25,090 nt of DNA from Streptomyces sp. NRRL WC-3618 (GTDB lineage Bacteria > Actinomycetota > Actinomycetes > Streptomycetales > Streptomycetaceae). Positions 14,964-23,348 of the stretch are shown here, in pieces; position 1 is the stretch's first letter; each line of letters starts with the position of its first letter. Position numbers and translations under genes: made by a program. Below the pieces are notes generated by a model. That model was not told where the DNA came from. It did no database searches and was given only the letters and a program-made list of their open reading frames with translations. Location: the NCBI RefSeq assembly GCF_001280005.1, contig NZ_LGDW01000091.1, positions 1-25,090 on the forward strand. Direction: 5' to 3'.

Positions 14964-15746
14964 CTAGCCGTGCTCGTTGATCCGGCGCAGAAACGCTCGC
15001 GTCCGCTCGTGGTCGGGGTCGGCCATGAGTTTCTCCGGAGGGCCTTCCTCCAGGATGACGCCCTGGTCGAACATGACGAGGCGGTCGGCAGCGGAGCGGG
15101 CGAAGCCCATCTCGTGGGTGACGACGATCATCGTCGTGCCGTCCTCGACCAGCTCCTTCATGACCTCGATGACCTCCCCGACCATCTCCGGGTCGAGGGC
15201 GCTGGTCGGCTCGTCGAAGAGCATCAGGGCCGGCTTCATGGCGAGGGCGCGGGCGATGGCGACGCGTTGCTGCTGCCCTCCGGACAGGGCGGAGGGCCGC
15301 GCCGACGCCTTGTGGGCGAGGCCGACCCTGGCCAGCAGGGCGTGCGCCCGTTCGCGGGCCTCGGCCTTCGGCACGCCGAGGACCTTCATGGGGGCCGCGG
15401 CCACGTTCTCCAGGGCCGTGAGGTGCGGGAAGAGGTTGAAGCGCTGGAAGACGAAGCCGATGTCGCGGCGGCGCTCGGCGACGACCTTCGGCCGTTCCTC
15501 GACCAGTTTCCCGGCGCCGGGGCGGTAGCCCACCGGGCGGCCGTGCACGAGGATCTCGCCCTCGTCCATGGTCTCCAGATGGTTCAGGCACCGCAGGAAC
15601 GTGGTCTTGCCGGAGCCCGAGGGGCCCACGACGACCACGACCTCACGGGCCATGACGTCCATGGACACGCCGTCCAGGACGCGTACGGCGCCGAAGTTCT
15701 TCACCACGTTCCGGGCGGACATCACCGCCGTAGTGGTCGTTTCCAT
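14964..15746 (-). CDS. polar amino-acid ABC transporter ATPase (GlnQ-like)
   Basis: A 260-residue cytoplasmic ATPase that powers an amino-acid importer. Walker A is GPSGSGKTT at residues 41-49, the Q-loop lies in [18 protein letters not shown], the signature is LSGGQQQR, Walker B is [14 protein letters not shown], and the H-loop His is in [10 protein letters not shown]. The FNLFPHLT phrase is characteristic of the GlnQ/HisP polar amino-acid class. The ATG at 15746 has GGGAGC upstream and lies one base after the permease stop (TGACATG), so the two are translationally coupled. It is the last gene of the importer operon. Confidence 0.93.
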   Translation of the reverse strand: METTTTAVMSARNVVKNFGAVRVLDGVSMDVMAREVVVVVGPSGSGKTTFLRCLNHLETMDEGEILVHGRPVGYRPGAGKLVEERPKVVAERRRDIGFVFQRFNLFPHLTALENVAAAPMKVLGVPKAEARERAHALLARVGLAHKASARPSALSGGQQQRVAIARALAMKPALMLFDEPTSALDPEMVGEVIEVMKELVEDGTTMIVVTHEMGFARSAADRLVMFDQGVILEEGPPEKLMADPDHERTRAFLRRINEHG

Positions 15747-15747
15747 G

Positions 15748-16605
15748 TCAGTTCGCTCCCTTGGTGACGAGCGAGTCCTCCTTGATGAGCGAGTCCTCCT
15801 TGTGGCTGGTGGCACGGCCGCCGCCGATGAACCGGTCGCGCAGGGACGGTCTGACGACCGTGCGGCCGGGGTCGGCGAACTTGCGCTCGATGAAGCGCTG
15901 GACGAAGGACCAGACCGTGGTCAGGGCGAGGTAGTAGCAGGCGACGACGAGGAAGATCTCGAAGGTCTTGAACGTCGCAGAGTTGATCGACTGCGCCGTC
16001 AGGAACATCTCCTGGAGGCCGATGACCGACAGCAGGGACGTCGACTTCATCATCAGGTTGAACTCGTTGCCCAGCGGCGGCACGATGATCCGCAGCGCCT
16101 GCGGCAGCAGCACGACCCGCATGGTCACCGACGGAGTCATTCCCAGGGCCTGGGCCGCCTCCGTCTGCCCGGGGTCGATGGCGTCCAGCGCCGCGCGGAA
16201 GATCTCCGCCATGTACGCCGCCTCGTTCACGGCGAGGGTGATGACGGCGGCCTGGACGACGCCGAGCAGGACGAGGCCGCCGAAGTCGACGTCGGTGAAC
16301 CGGTAGATGCCCGTCGCGGCGAGGCCGTTGTAGACGAGGACGAGCTGGACGAGCAGCGGTGTGCCGCGCAGCAGCCAGACGTAGGTCTGGCCCGCCTGGC
16401 GCAGCGCGCGGAAGCGGCTGCGCTGGGCGAGGGCGACCACAAGTCCCAGCGCCACGCCGAGGAGTTGGGCGACGACCGAGATGTAGACGGTCCGCCAGAG
16501 TCCCTCGAGGAACGCCCCTGAGGGGGAGACCAGCTGGTGCCAGAAGAAGGCCCAGTCGAAGCCGGCTCCCGGCGCCGAGTCGGCGAGCAGCAGGACGTCG
16601 GGCAC
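15748..16605 (-). CDS. polar amino-acid ABC transporter permease
   Basis: A 285-residue membrane subunit of the His/Glu/Gln/Arg type. It shows [27 protein letters not shown] at the start of the transmembrane domain, [16 protein letters not shown], and the EAA-loop region [55 protein letters not shown] that docks the ATPase. The GTG start at 16605 is two bases after the binding-protein stop, with GAGGGGAAG as ribosome-binding site inside that gene. An unusual C-terminal tail contains a near-perfect 18-bp duplication (15769-15784 and 15787-15802) that encodes a repeated KEDSL. Confidence 0.93.
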   Translation of the reverse strand: MPDVLLLADSAPGAGFDWAFFWHQLVSPSGAFLEGLWRTVYISVVAQLLGVALGLVVALAQRSRFRALRQAGQTYVWLLRGTPLLVQLVLVYNGLAATGIYRFTDVDFGGLVLLGVVQAAVITLAVNEAAYMAEIFRAALDAIDPGQTEAAQALGMTPSVTMRVVLLPQALRIIVPPLGNEFNLMMKSTSLLSVIGLQEMFLTAQSINSATFKTFEIFLVVACYYLALTTVWSFVQRFIERKFADPGRTVVRPSLRDRFIGGGRATSHKEDSLIKEDSLVTKGAN

Positions 16606-16607
16606 GT

Positions 16608-17486
16608 CTACTTCCCCTCGATGTCGTCGCCGGTGAGGTTCCACTTCTTGAGGATCGAGGTGTACTCCCCGTTCTTCTGCACGGCCGCCAGGGCCTTGGT
16701 CAGCGCCTCGTGCAGGGCCGCGTTGTCCTTGCGGCTGGCGGCGCCGACCTTGATGCGGTTGAACGGTTCGCCGACCATCGCGAAGGCGCCCGGCTGCTGC
16801 TTGAGGGCGTAGGCGGCGCTCTCGAGGGTCGTGCCGTAGGAGTCGACGAGGCCGAGGCGCAGTTGCTGGAGGGCGTCGCTGTCCTTGGTGAACTGCCGGA
16901 TGTCGATCTTCGCCTTGCCGGCCGCCGCACACTTCTTCGACTGGTCGGTGAGGTACTCGACGATGGTCGTGCCGGTCTGGCCGGCCGCCTTCTTCCCGCA
17001 CAGGTCGTCCGCGCTCTTGACGTCCTTGGCGCCCTTCTCCGTCACGAGCAGGGTGTTGGAGGCGTACATGTACGGGACGAAGTCGACGACCTTCTCCCGC
17101 TCCGGCTTGATGTAGAGCTGGCTGACGATCGCGTCGCACTGCTTGGCCTGGAGCGCCGGGATGATGCCGTTGAAGCCGGTGTTGGCCCAGTTGGCGCTGA
17201 CGCCGAGCTGTGCGGCGAGCGCGTCCCCGAGCTCGATCTCGGCGCCCACCGCCTTCTGCGACGCGTCGTAGAAGGTCAGCGGGGGCGCGCTGATGTCGGA
17301 GCAGTAGGTGATCTGCCCGTCCTTCACCAGGGTGCCGGCGGACAGCTTGACGGCCGCCGGGCCGGTGGGCGCGGGGGTGTCGGCGGCACCGGAGCCGCCA
17401 CAGCCGGTGAGCGTCGCCGCTGCCGCGACCAGGGCTCCGACCAGCGCGAACGTCGGCCGGGGGGAACAGGGGAAAGACCTGACCAT
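16608..17486 (-). CDS. amino-acid ABC transporter substrate-binding lipoprotein
   Basis: A 292-residue extracellular binding protein (SBP_bac_3 type). The lipoprotein signal ends in the lipobox LTGC with Cys29. The mature part begins after a Pro/Thr/Ala linker with GQITYCSDISAPPLTFYDASQKAVGAEIELGDALAAQLG, the usual first lobe with ligand-binding aromatic and acidic residues, and CDAIVSQLYIKPEREKVVDFVPYMY closes that lobe. Four Cys in the mature part (in TYCSD, AKQCD, DDLCG and KKCAA) could form two disulfides. The ATG at 17486 follows GGAG. It is the first gene of the operon and divergent from the gamma-glutamyltransferase-like gene, so the ligand may be an amino acid or a gamma-glutamyl compound. 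Confidence 0.93.
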   Translation of the reverse strand: MVRSFPCSPRPTFALVGALVAAAATLTGCGGSGAADTPAPTGPAAVKLSAGTLVKDGQITYCSDISAPPLTFYDASQKAVGAEIELGDALAAQLGVSANWANTGFNGIIPALQAKQCDAIVSQLYIKPEREKVVDFVPYMYASNTLLVTEKGAKDVKSADDLCGKKAAGQTGTTIVEYLTDQSKKCAAAGKAKIDIRQFTKDSDALQQLRLGLVDSYGTTLESAAYALKQQPGAFAMVGEPFNRIKVGAASRKDNAALHEALTKALAAVQKNGEYTSILKKWNLTGDDIEGK

Positions 17487-17537
17487 ACCGAACTCCTCTA
17501 CGAATTCACGCTGTTGCGCGGTGGGTAAGTCAATGCC

Positions 17538-17629
17538 ATAGTCATCGTTATTGACTATTAAGTTCCGTGGAACGGAAGCTAGGGCTGGCGGTCCAGGACT
17601 GTCAAGGACTACCGGTTACAGAACGGTTA
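17538..17629. promoter_or_regulatory. inverted and direct repeats in the amino-acid transporter/GGT divergent promoter region
   Basis: ATAGTCA (17538-17544) and TGACTAT (17552-17558) form a perfect 7-7-7 inverted repeat. GTTCC-GT-GGAAC follows at 17562-17573. Direct repeats AGGACT (17595-17600, 17605-17610) and CGGTTA (17613-17618, 17624-17629) lie closer to the GGT start, with periods near one helical turn. The 7-7-7 element is the best candidate operator for a regulator such as the TetR protein encoded at 19350. Confidence 0.5.
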
Positions 17630-17655
17630 ATAGAGGTTCATCGGGAAAGGGAACG

Positions 17656-19272
17656 ATGTCCGCATTCATCGAACGCCGACTGGCCGCGCAGGGCCCCGCC
17701 TGGGCCGTAGCCACCCCGCACACGGCTGCGAGCGACGCGGCTGCCGACGTACTGCGCGGCGGCGGCAACGCGGTCGACGCGGCACTCGCGGCCGCCGCCC
17801 TGCTGACGGTCGTCTATCCCAACCAGTGCTCGGTCGGCGGCGACCTGCTCGCCCTGGTCGGCACCGCCGACGGTGAGATCCGCTGTGTCAACGCCAGCGG
17901 CCGGTCGCCCCGGGCCGTCGACGTCGAGTCCCTGACGGCGGCGTACGACGTGATGCCCGTACTCGGCGCCCTGCCCGTGACGGTTCCCGGCGTGGTCGCC
18001 GGCTGGGCCGAGCTCGCGGCGCGCTGGGGCAGCCGTCCGCTCGCGGCGGCGCTCGCCCCCGCCGAGTCCGCCGCCCGGGACGGCGTGCCGGTCGCCCCCG
18101 GCCTCGCCGAGGACCTGCGGCGGGAGAGCACCCACCTGGCCCTCGATGCCGGTATGCGCGGAGTGTTCTTCGCGGACGGCGATGTCCTGGCCGCCGGGCA
18201 GACACTGCGCCAGCCGCACCTCGCGCGCACCCTGGCGATGATCGGGGACCAGGGCCCGTCCGCTGTCTACGGCGGTGAGGTGGGCGCGAGCCTGGTGAAG
18301 CTGCTGGCCGGCCGGGGTTCGGCCATGACGCGGGAGGACTTCGCCGAGCACACCGTACGGCTGTCGCAGCCGGGCACCGCGTCGTACGACGGCGTGGAGT
18401 ACCTGGCGAGCGGCGACAACTCCCAGGGCGCGTACTTCCTCCAGGCCCTCAAGGCCCTCGATGTCGTCCGCACGGCCCGTGGCCCTCTCGACCCGGCGGG
18501 CCGGGACGCCGGTGTGGTCGCGCGCGTGCTCGCCCATGCCGCCACCGACCGCGACCGCCACTGCGCCGACCCCGACTGGGCCACCGTTCCCGCCGACGAA
18601 CTCCTGTCCGACGCCTACGTCCGGGCCATCGCCGAGGACGCGATGTCGGACTCGCCCGTCCGGCTGGCCGGGCAGCGCAAGGTGTCGGGCGACACCGTCG
18701 CCGTCGTCGTCGCGGACGCGGACGGCACCTGGGTCTCCCTGATCCAGAGCGTCTTCCACGCCTTCGGCGCCGCCCTCCTCGACCCCGCGACCGGCGTCGT
18801 CCTGCACAACCGGGGCGCGTCCTTCTCCCTCGACCCCGCCTCGCCGAACCGCCTCGCCGGCGGCAAGCTCCCCCTGCACACCCTGATGCCGGTCCTGACC
18901 CGCCACGGCGGCGAACTCAGCGCCGCCCACGGCACCATGGGCGGCCGGGCACAACCGCAGGTGCACACGCACATGGCACTGCACCTCGCCGCCGGCGCCA
19001 CGCCCGAGCGCGCCGCGAGCGCGCCGCGTTGGGTACTCGGAGCCATGGAGGCCGGGGTGACGGAGGGCGCGGGCGTCGTCAAGGCGGAGCGGGACGTGCC
19101 CGTCGCCGGGGTCGAGGCCATCGAGCGGGCCGGGTTCGCCGTCGAACGGATCGAGGCGTACGACGACGGTGTGGGCCACGGTCAACTGGTGCGCCGCGCC
19201 ACGGTCGACGGACAGCCGTGGCTGGCCGCGGCCACGGATCCGCGTGCGGACGGCGCCGCTGTGGCCGGCTGA
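17656..19272 (+). CDS. gamma-glutamyltransferase-family protein
   Basis: A 538-residue Ntn-hydrolase of the gamma-glutamyltransferase family, which cleaves or transfers gamma-glutamyl groups after self-processing. The large-subunit part begins VATPHTAASDAAADVLRGGGNAVDAALAAA. The predicted nucleophile after autocleavage is T347 in SGDTVAVVVADADGTWVSLIQS; the small subunit follows, with GGKLPLHTLMPVL. The usual motif is GTTHxS; here it is GDTVAV, which is seen in GGT-like hydrolases and acylases, so substrate preference may differ. No signal peptide is visible, so it is probably cytosolic. The ATG at 17656 follows GGGAAAGGGAA. Divergent from the amino-acid importer and followed by a TetR gene 77 bases on. 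Confidence 0.88.
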   Translation: MSAFIERRLAAQGPAWAVATPHTAASDAAADVLRGGGNAVDAALAAAALLTVVYPNQCSVGGDLLALVGTADGEIRCVNASGRSPRAVDVESLTAAYDVMPVLGALPVTVPGVVAGWAELAARWGSRPLAAALAPAESAARDGVPVAPGLAEDLRRESTHLALDAGMRGVFFADGDVLAAGQTLRQPHLARTLAMIGDQGPSAVYGGEVGASLVKLLAGRGSAMTREDFAEHTVRLSQPGTASYDGVEYLASGDNSQGAYFLQALKALDVVRTARGPLDPAGRDAGVVARVLAHAATDRDRHCADPDWATVPADELLSDAYVRAIAEDAMSDSPVRLAGQRKVSGDTVAVVVADADGTWVSLIQSVFHAFGAALLDPATGVVLHNRGASFSLDPASPNRLAGGKLPLHTLMPVLTRHGGELSAAHGTMGGRAQPQVHTHMALHLAAGATPERAASAPRWVLGAMEAGVTEGAGVVKAERDVPVAGVEAIERAGFAVERIEAYDDGVGHGQLVRRATVDGQPWLAAATDPRADGAAVAG

Positions 19273-19349
19273 CACCGCACCGGGTTGGTGCGCCACCATG
19301 GGGGGGGGCCGACATCGGGGAAGACCGGGAAGGAAACGGGGAAGGAAGC

Positions 19350-20066
19350 ATGACGACGAGCGGGGCCGGCAAGAGCGCGAGCCGAAGCAGGCTGCCACGG
19401 GGCACCCTGAGCCAGGAGCTGATCATCAAGGCCGCGTTCCGGGTGGCCGACTCGGCAGGCATGGACAAGCTGACCTTCCAGGCGCTCGGGCGGGAACTGT
19501 CGGCCCACCCGACGGCGATCTACCGGCACTTCCGCAACAAGGACGAGCTGCTCCTCGCCCTCATCGACGCGTTGCACGAGGAGGCGCTCTCGCACACACC
19601 GCCGCCCACGGACGACTGGGCGGACGACCTGATGCGGATCGCCGTCCACACGCACGACGCCTTCCTGCGGCATCCGAACGTCGGGGCCCTGGCCGCCGCG
19701 CGTACCGCACGCCGGGAGAACGAGTTCCGGTCCGTCGAACGGAAGCTCGACTGCATGCGCCGGGCCGGTCTCGACGACGCGGACGCCGCCCGCTACTACC
19801 GGGTCTTCGCCGACCTGGTCCTCGCGTACAGCGCCATGGACGCCAGTCTCGCCGCGCTGCCACCGGGACTCCGGGACGCGGATCTGCACGCGTGGACGAC
19901 GGACTACCTCACGCTGCCGCCCGACAAGTACCCCAACATCGCCCGGGTCGCGCCTCAGTTCCGCGCGCTCGACGACCCCCAGAACTTCGTCACGGCCGTC
20001 CAGTCGGTGATCGAACAGGTCCGTACGACGGCACGGAACGGCGATCGGTCGGGCGAGGGTCCGTGA
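19350..20066 (+). CDS. TetR-family transcriptional regulator
   Basis: A 238-residue DNA-binding regulator. The helix-turn-helix domain lies at about residues 20-70 (SQELIIKAAFRVADSAGMDKLTFQALGRELSAHPTAIYRHFRNKDELLLALIDALHEE); SAHPTAIYRHF is the recognition helix. The rest is a helical effector domain of the TetR_C type. The ATG at 19350 follows GAAGGAAG; the longer frame from 19029 overlaps the GGT gene and is not family-like. Same strand and close behind the GGT-like gene, so it may be co-transcribed and regulate the divergent transporter/GGT pair. Converges on the MarR gene. Confidence 0.92.
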   Translation: MTTSGAGKSASRSRLPRGTLSQELIIKAAFRVADSAGMDKLTFQALGRELSAHPTAIYRHFRNKDELLLALIDALHEEALSHTPPPTDDWADDLMRIAVHTHDAFLRHPNVGALAAARTARRENEFRSVERKLDCMRRAGLDDADAARYYRVFADLVLAYSAMDASLAALPPGLRDADLHAWTTDYLTLPPDKYPNIARVAPQFRALDDPQNFVTAVQSVIEQVRTTARNGDRSGEGP

Positions 20067-20128
20067 CGGTCACCGAGCGCGGCGATCTCCTCCGAGGGCT
20101 CGCCGATCCGGGTCGTCAGCCGTGGTCG

Positions 20129-20653
20129 TCAGCGGTGGTGCCGCCCCGTCAAGGAGACGAGCCCGTCCTCCAGGCCCTGACGGAACGCGGAGCGCCGCTT
20201 CTCCGGCATGCCGTGCAGCAGCCGGTCCTCCAGCTTCTGCACCGCCGGCGCGCACGCCGCCAGCAGTTCCTTCCCCTCCCTGGTCAGCCGGGCCTCCATG
20301 GTCCGCCGGTTGCCCGGGGCATGGGCGCGCTCGATCAGCCCGCGCTCCTCCAGCGACCGCACGATCTCGTGCATGGTCTGGGGTCGGACGAAGGAGCGGC
20401 GGGCCAACTGGGCGGAGGAGAGCGTGCCTCGGTGCTGAAGCACGGTCAGGGCCGTGTACTGGAAGGTCGTGAGCCCGAACGGCCGCAGGGCCTCGTCCAT
20501 GAAGGAGCGGATGGCCAGTTCGAGCTGCTTGACGAGATAGATCGTCAGCGGGCCCTCATGGCTCTCGGGGTCCCGATCGGCGCCCGGTTCGAGATCCGCG
20601 CCGGGAGCTGGACCCGGACCCTGAGCCGGATCCCGATCGGCTGCCTCCGCCAT
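20129..20653 (-). CDS. MarR-family transcriptional regulator
   Basis: A 174-residue winged-helix regulator. A Pro/Ala/Asp-rich leader of about 35 residues precedes the MarR fold: TTFQYTALTVLQHRGTLSSAQLARRSFVRPQTMHEIVRSLEERGLIERAHAPGNRRTMEARLTREGKELL gives the recognition helix and the wing with its conserved basic residues. The ATG at 20653 has GAGGGCG upstream. It lies 54 bases after the livM stop on the same strand, so it is probably the last gene of the livGFHM operon. MarR proteins often sense aromatic acids, which would fit the importer class next to it, but the ligand is a guess. Confidence 0.92.
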   Translation of the reverse strand: MAEAADRDPAQGPGPAPGADLEPGADRDPESHEGPLTIYLVKQLELAIRSFMDEALRPFGLTTFQYTALTVLQHRGTLSSAQLARRSFVRPQTMHEIVRSLEERGLIERAHAPGNRRTMEARLTREGKELLAACAPAVQKLEDRLLHGMPEKRRSAFRQGLEDGLVSLTGRHHR

Positions 20654-20707
20654 CGTTCGCCCTCCTGGTCGGTCGTCGGGGAGGTCGGGCGAGGCCGTCG
20701 TCCGAGG

Positions 20708-21745
20708 TCAGACGACAGGTGCCTTCACCCGATAACCGACGGGTAGTAGTTCCAGGTCACGTCGGCGAGCCACCGTACCCCACAGACCATGGGGCATCCA
20801 CAACGTCATCCCGATGGCGAGGGCGCCGAGCCCGATCAGGTACCAGGTACCTCCGTCGGCCCCGAACCAGTCCTGCACCAGGAAGAACATGATCGCTCCG
20901 ACGATCGGTCCCTCGAAGGTGCCGAGGCCACCGATGACCACCATGAAGATCATGTACGCGGACCACTGGACCCCGAAGACGGAGTCCGGCTGGACCCGCA
21001 GGGTGCTCGCGAGGGTGAGTCCACCGGCCGCGGCACCGCCCACCGCCGCCAGGACGAAGACCAGCCGTTTCGCCGAGGTGACCCGAACCCCGACGGACGC
21101 CGCGCCCACCGGGTCGTCGCGGATCGCCTCCAGCGCGGCCCCCAGCCTGCTGCGCAGCAGCACGAACACGGCCAGCAGCAGCACACTCATCAGTGCCAGG
21201 GCGAGCCAGTAGACCTGGGCCTGGCGCACCGCCGGATCGGTGGCCGACAGATCGGTGAGCGAGCGGCCCGAACCGCCGCCCAGGGAAGGCGAGTTCACCA
21301 CGAGGAGCCGGAAGAACTCCGCGATCGCCCACATGCCGATGGCGAACTGCCCCCCGGTGAGCCGGAACGCGAGCAGCGAGGTGGGTACGGCGACGGCACC
21401 CGCGAGCAGGGCCGCCAGGGCGACCGCGAGAAAGGGGTTGACGCCTCGGTCGACGAAGAGGAAGACCCCGTACGCGCCGAGGCCGATGAAGCCCTGCTGG
21501 CCGACGGAGACCAGACCGGCGTAGCCCGCCAGCGCGTTCCACATGGCCGCGATGATGACGAGGACGAACAGGGTCGTCAGTTTCGCGGTCACCTCGGGCG
21601 TGAAGGCGAAGGGCGCGAACGCCAGGGCGAGCAGCAGGGCGGCCAGCGCACCGGACGCCGTACGGGAGACGGGCGTCCACCGGTGGATGGTGGCGGTGGC
21701 GGTGGCCTTCGGGCGTGCGGTGGCCGTCGGGGGCGCGGTGGTCAT
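20708..21745 (-). CDS. livM: branched-chain amino-acid-type ABC permease (LivM family)
   Basis: A 345-residue membrane protein, the second permease of a Liv/hydrophobic-amino-acid importer. After a Thr/Ala-rich N-terminus, about eight to ten helices follow, with family landmarks WNALAGYAGLVSVGQQGFIGLGAYGVF, LLAFRLTGGQFAIGMWAIAEFF, and the ATPase-contact loop GAALEAIRDDPVGAASVGVRVTSAKRLVFVLAA. GGLGTFEGPIVGAI near the end is also typical. The ATG at 21745 has AAGGAGC upstream and overlaps the livH stop by four bases (ATGA). The substrate may be a branched-chain amino acid, or an aromatic or other carboxylate. Confidence 0.92.
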   Translation of the reverse strand: MTTAPPTATARPKATATATIHRWTPVSRTASGALAALLLALAFAPFAFTPEVTAKLTTLFVLVIIAAMWNALAGYAGLVSVGQQGFIGLGAYGVFLFVDRGVNPFLAVALAALLAGAVAVPTSLLAFRLTGGQFAIGMWAIAEFFRLLVVNSPSLGGGSGRSLTDLSATDPAVRQAQVYWLALALMSVLLLAVFVLLRSRLGAALEAIRDDPVGAASVGVRVTSAKRLVFVLAAVGGAAAGGLTLASTLRVQPDSVFGVQWSAYMIFMVVIGGLGTFEGPIVGAIMFFLVQDWFGADGGTWYLIGLGALAIGMTLWMPHGLWGTVARRRDLELLPVGYRVKAPVV

Positions 21746-22614
21746 GTGCGGCTCCTTGTCATGCCGAGCAGTCCCTGTGGACGGAAGGCCAGGACCGCGA
21801 GGAACACCGCGTGTCCGGCGACGATGGAGAAGCGCGGATCCACCTGAGCGCCGACCGTCTGGGCGACGCCGAGGACCATGCCCCCGACGAGCGTCCCCCA
21901 CAGCGAACCGAGCCCGCCGATCACGACGACCTCGAAGGCGAACAGCAGTTGGGTCGGCCCCATGGACGGGCTGAACGACGACCGCATCGCGAAGAACGCG
22001 CCCGCCAGACCGGCGGTGGCGACGGCGATGGCGGCGGCCCAGGCGTACACGCGCCGGCTGTCGATGCCGACCAGTTCGGCGGTGTCCGCGTCGGCGGCGG
22101 TGGCGCGGATCGCCCGGCCGATGCCCGTACGGGCGAGCAGCAGTTGGAGCCCGCCGAGCAGCGCGACCGCCACCGCCACGGTCAGCACACCGAGGTACGG
22201 GATGCTCACCGACGACCCGAGCTGGAGGGCGGCCGTGGACAGCGGGCCGGCGTCCAGGGAGCGGCTGTCGGCGCTGAAGATCTCCAGCAGCGCGTTCTGC
22301 AGCACGATGGCGAGCCCGAAGGTGGCCAGCATCGACGACATCTCGCCGGTGCGCAGCGCCCTGCTGAGGATGCCCCGCTGCAACGCCACGCCGACCAGGC
22401 CCATCACGGGCAGGACGAGCAGGACCGCGAAGAACGGGCTGATGCCGACGGCGGCGGCCACCACCGCGACGAGGAACGCGCCGAGGACGGCGAGGTCGCC
22501 GTGGCTCAGGTTGACGGTCCGCATGACGCCGAACATCAGGGAGAGGCCGCAGGCGAAGAGCGCGTAGACACCGCCGAGCATGACGCCCTGCACGATGGCG
22601 TTGATCCAGTTCAT
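21742..22614 (-). CDS. livH: branched-chain amino-acid-type ABC permease (LivH family)
   Basis: A 290-residue membrane subunit. The N-terminus MNWINAIVQGVMLGGVYALFACGLSLMFGVMRTVNLSHGDLAVLGAF is diagnostic of LivH. RAIRATAADADTAELVGIDSRRVYAWAAAIAVATAGLAG forms the ATPase-contact loop, and FEVVVIGGLGSLWGTLVGGMVLGV closes the domain. The ATG at 22614 overlaps the livF stop by four bases, and its own stop overlaps livM by four, so translation of the three is coupled. Confidence 0.92.
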   Translation of the reverse strand: MNWINAIVQGVMLGGVYALFACGLSLMFGVMRTVNLSHGDLAVLGAFLVAVVAAAVGISPFFAVLLVLPVMGLVGVALQRGILSRALRTGEMSSMLATFGLAIVLQNALLEIFSADSRSLDAGPLSTAALQLGSSVSIPYLGVLTVAVAVALLGGLQLLLARTGIGRAIRATAADADTAELVGIDSRRVYAWAAAIAVATAGLAGAFFAMRSSFSPSMGPTQLLFAFEVVVIGGLGSLWGTLVGGMVLGVAQTVGAQVDPRFSIVAGHAVFLAVLAFRPQGLLGMTRSRT

Positions 22615-23348
22615 GACGGCTCCTCCCGCACAGTCGCCGCCGTTGAGCGGCTCAGCCCGAAGTACGCCTCGACGACCTGCTCGCGGGTGACGTCGTCGGC
22701 TGGTTCGTCCAGGGCGACGCGGCCTTCGAGCATGCACAGCACGCGCCGGGCCACCCCCAGGGCGCGGCCGAGGTCCTGCTCCACCAGCAGCACGGTCGTA
22801 CCGCCGGAGAGGATCGTGGCGAGCGACTCGTAGAGGGAGTCGACCACGATGGGTGCGAGGCCGAGCGAGACCTCGTCGAGCATCAGCAGCCGGGGGTTGG
22901 TCATCAATGCCCTGCCGATGGCCACGGCCTGCTGCTCGCCGCCCGACAGGTTGCCGGCGCGCCGTTTCAGCAGACCGTCGAGCAGCGGGAAGGCGGCCAC
23001 GACGGCTGCCAGGTCCCACGGGCCGGGGCGCCGTACCCGGGACGCGACCAGCAGGTTCTCCTCCACGGTGAGGTCGGCGAAGAGGCGCCGTCCTTCCGGA
23101 ACGAGTGCGATCCCGGCCGTGACCCGGTCGTGGGCCCGCCGGGCCGTCATGTCCACGCCGTCCAGGCCGATGCGGCCCTCGGCCGGCCGGTGTGCTCCGG
23201 CGACGGCACGCATCAGGGTGGATTTTCCGGCGCCGTTGGCCCCGACCACCGTCACGACCTCGCCCTCGTCCACGGTGAAGGAGACGTCGCGGACGGCGCG
23301 CAGCAGACCGTGCCGTACTTCGAGGTTCTCGACACTCAGCAGACTCAT
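22611..23348 (-). CDS. livF: branched-chain amino-acid-type ABC ATPase (LivF family)
   Basis: A 245-residue cytoplasmic ATPase. Walker A is GANGAGKST at residues 36-44, GIALVPEGRRLFADLTVEENL is the LivF-specific Q-loop region, the signature is LSGGEQQAVAIGRAL, Walker B is LLMLDEVSLGLAP, and VLLVEQDLGRAL replaces the usual H-loop, as in other LivF proteins. The ATG at 23348 overlaps the livG stop by four bases. It pairs with LivG to drive the LivHM permease. Confidence 0.93.
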   Translation of the reverse strand: MSLLSVENLEVRHGLLRAVRDVSFTVDEGEVVTVVGANGAGKSTLMRAVAGAHRPAEGRIGLDGVDMTARRAHDRVTAGIALVPEGRRLFADLTVEENLLVASRVRRPGPWDLAAVVAAFPLLDGLLKRRAGNLSGGEQQAVAIGRALMTNPRLLMLDEVSLGLAPIVVDSLYESLATILSGGTTVLLVEQDLGRALGVARRVLCMLEGRVALDEPADDVTREQVVEAYFGLSRSTAATVREEPS

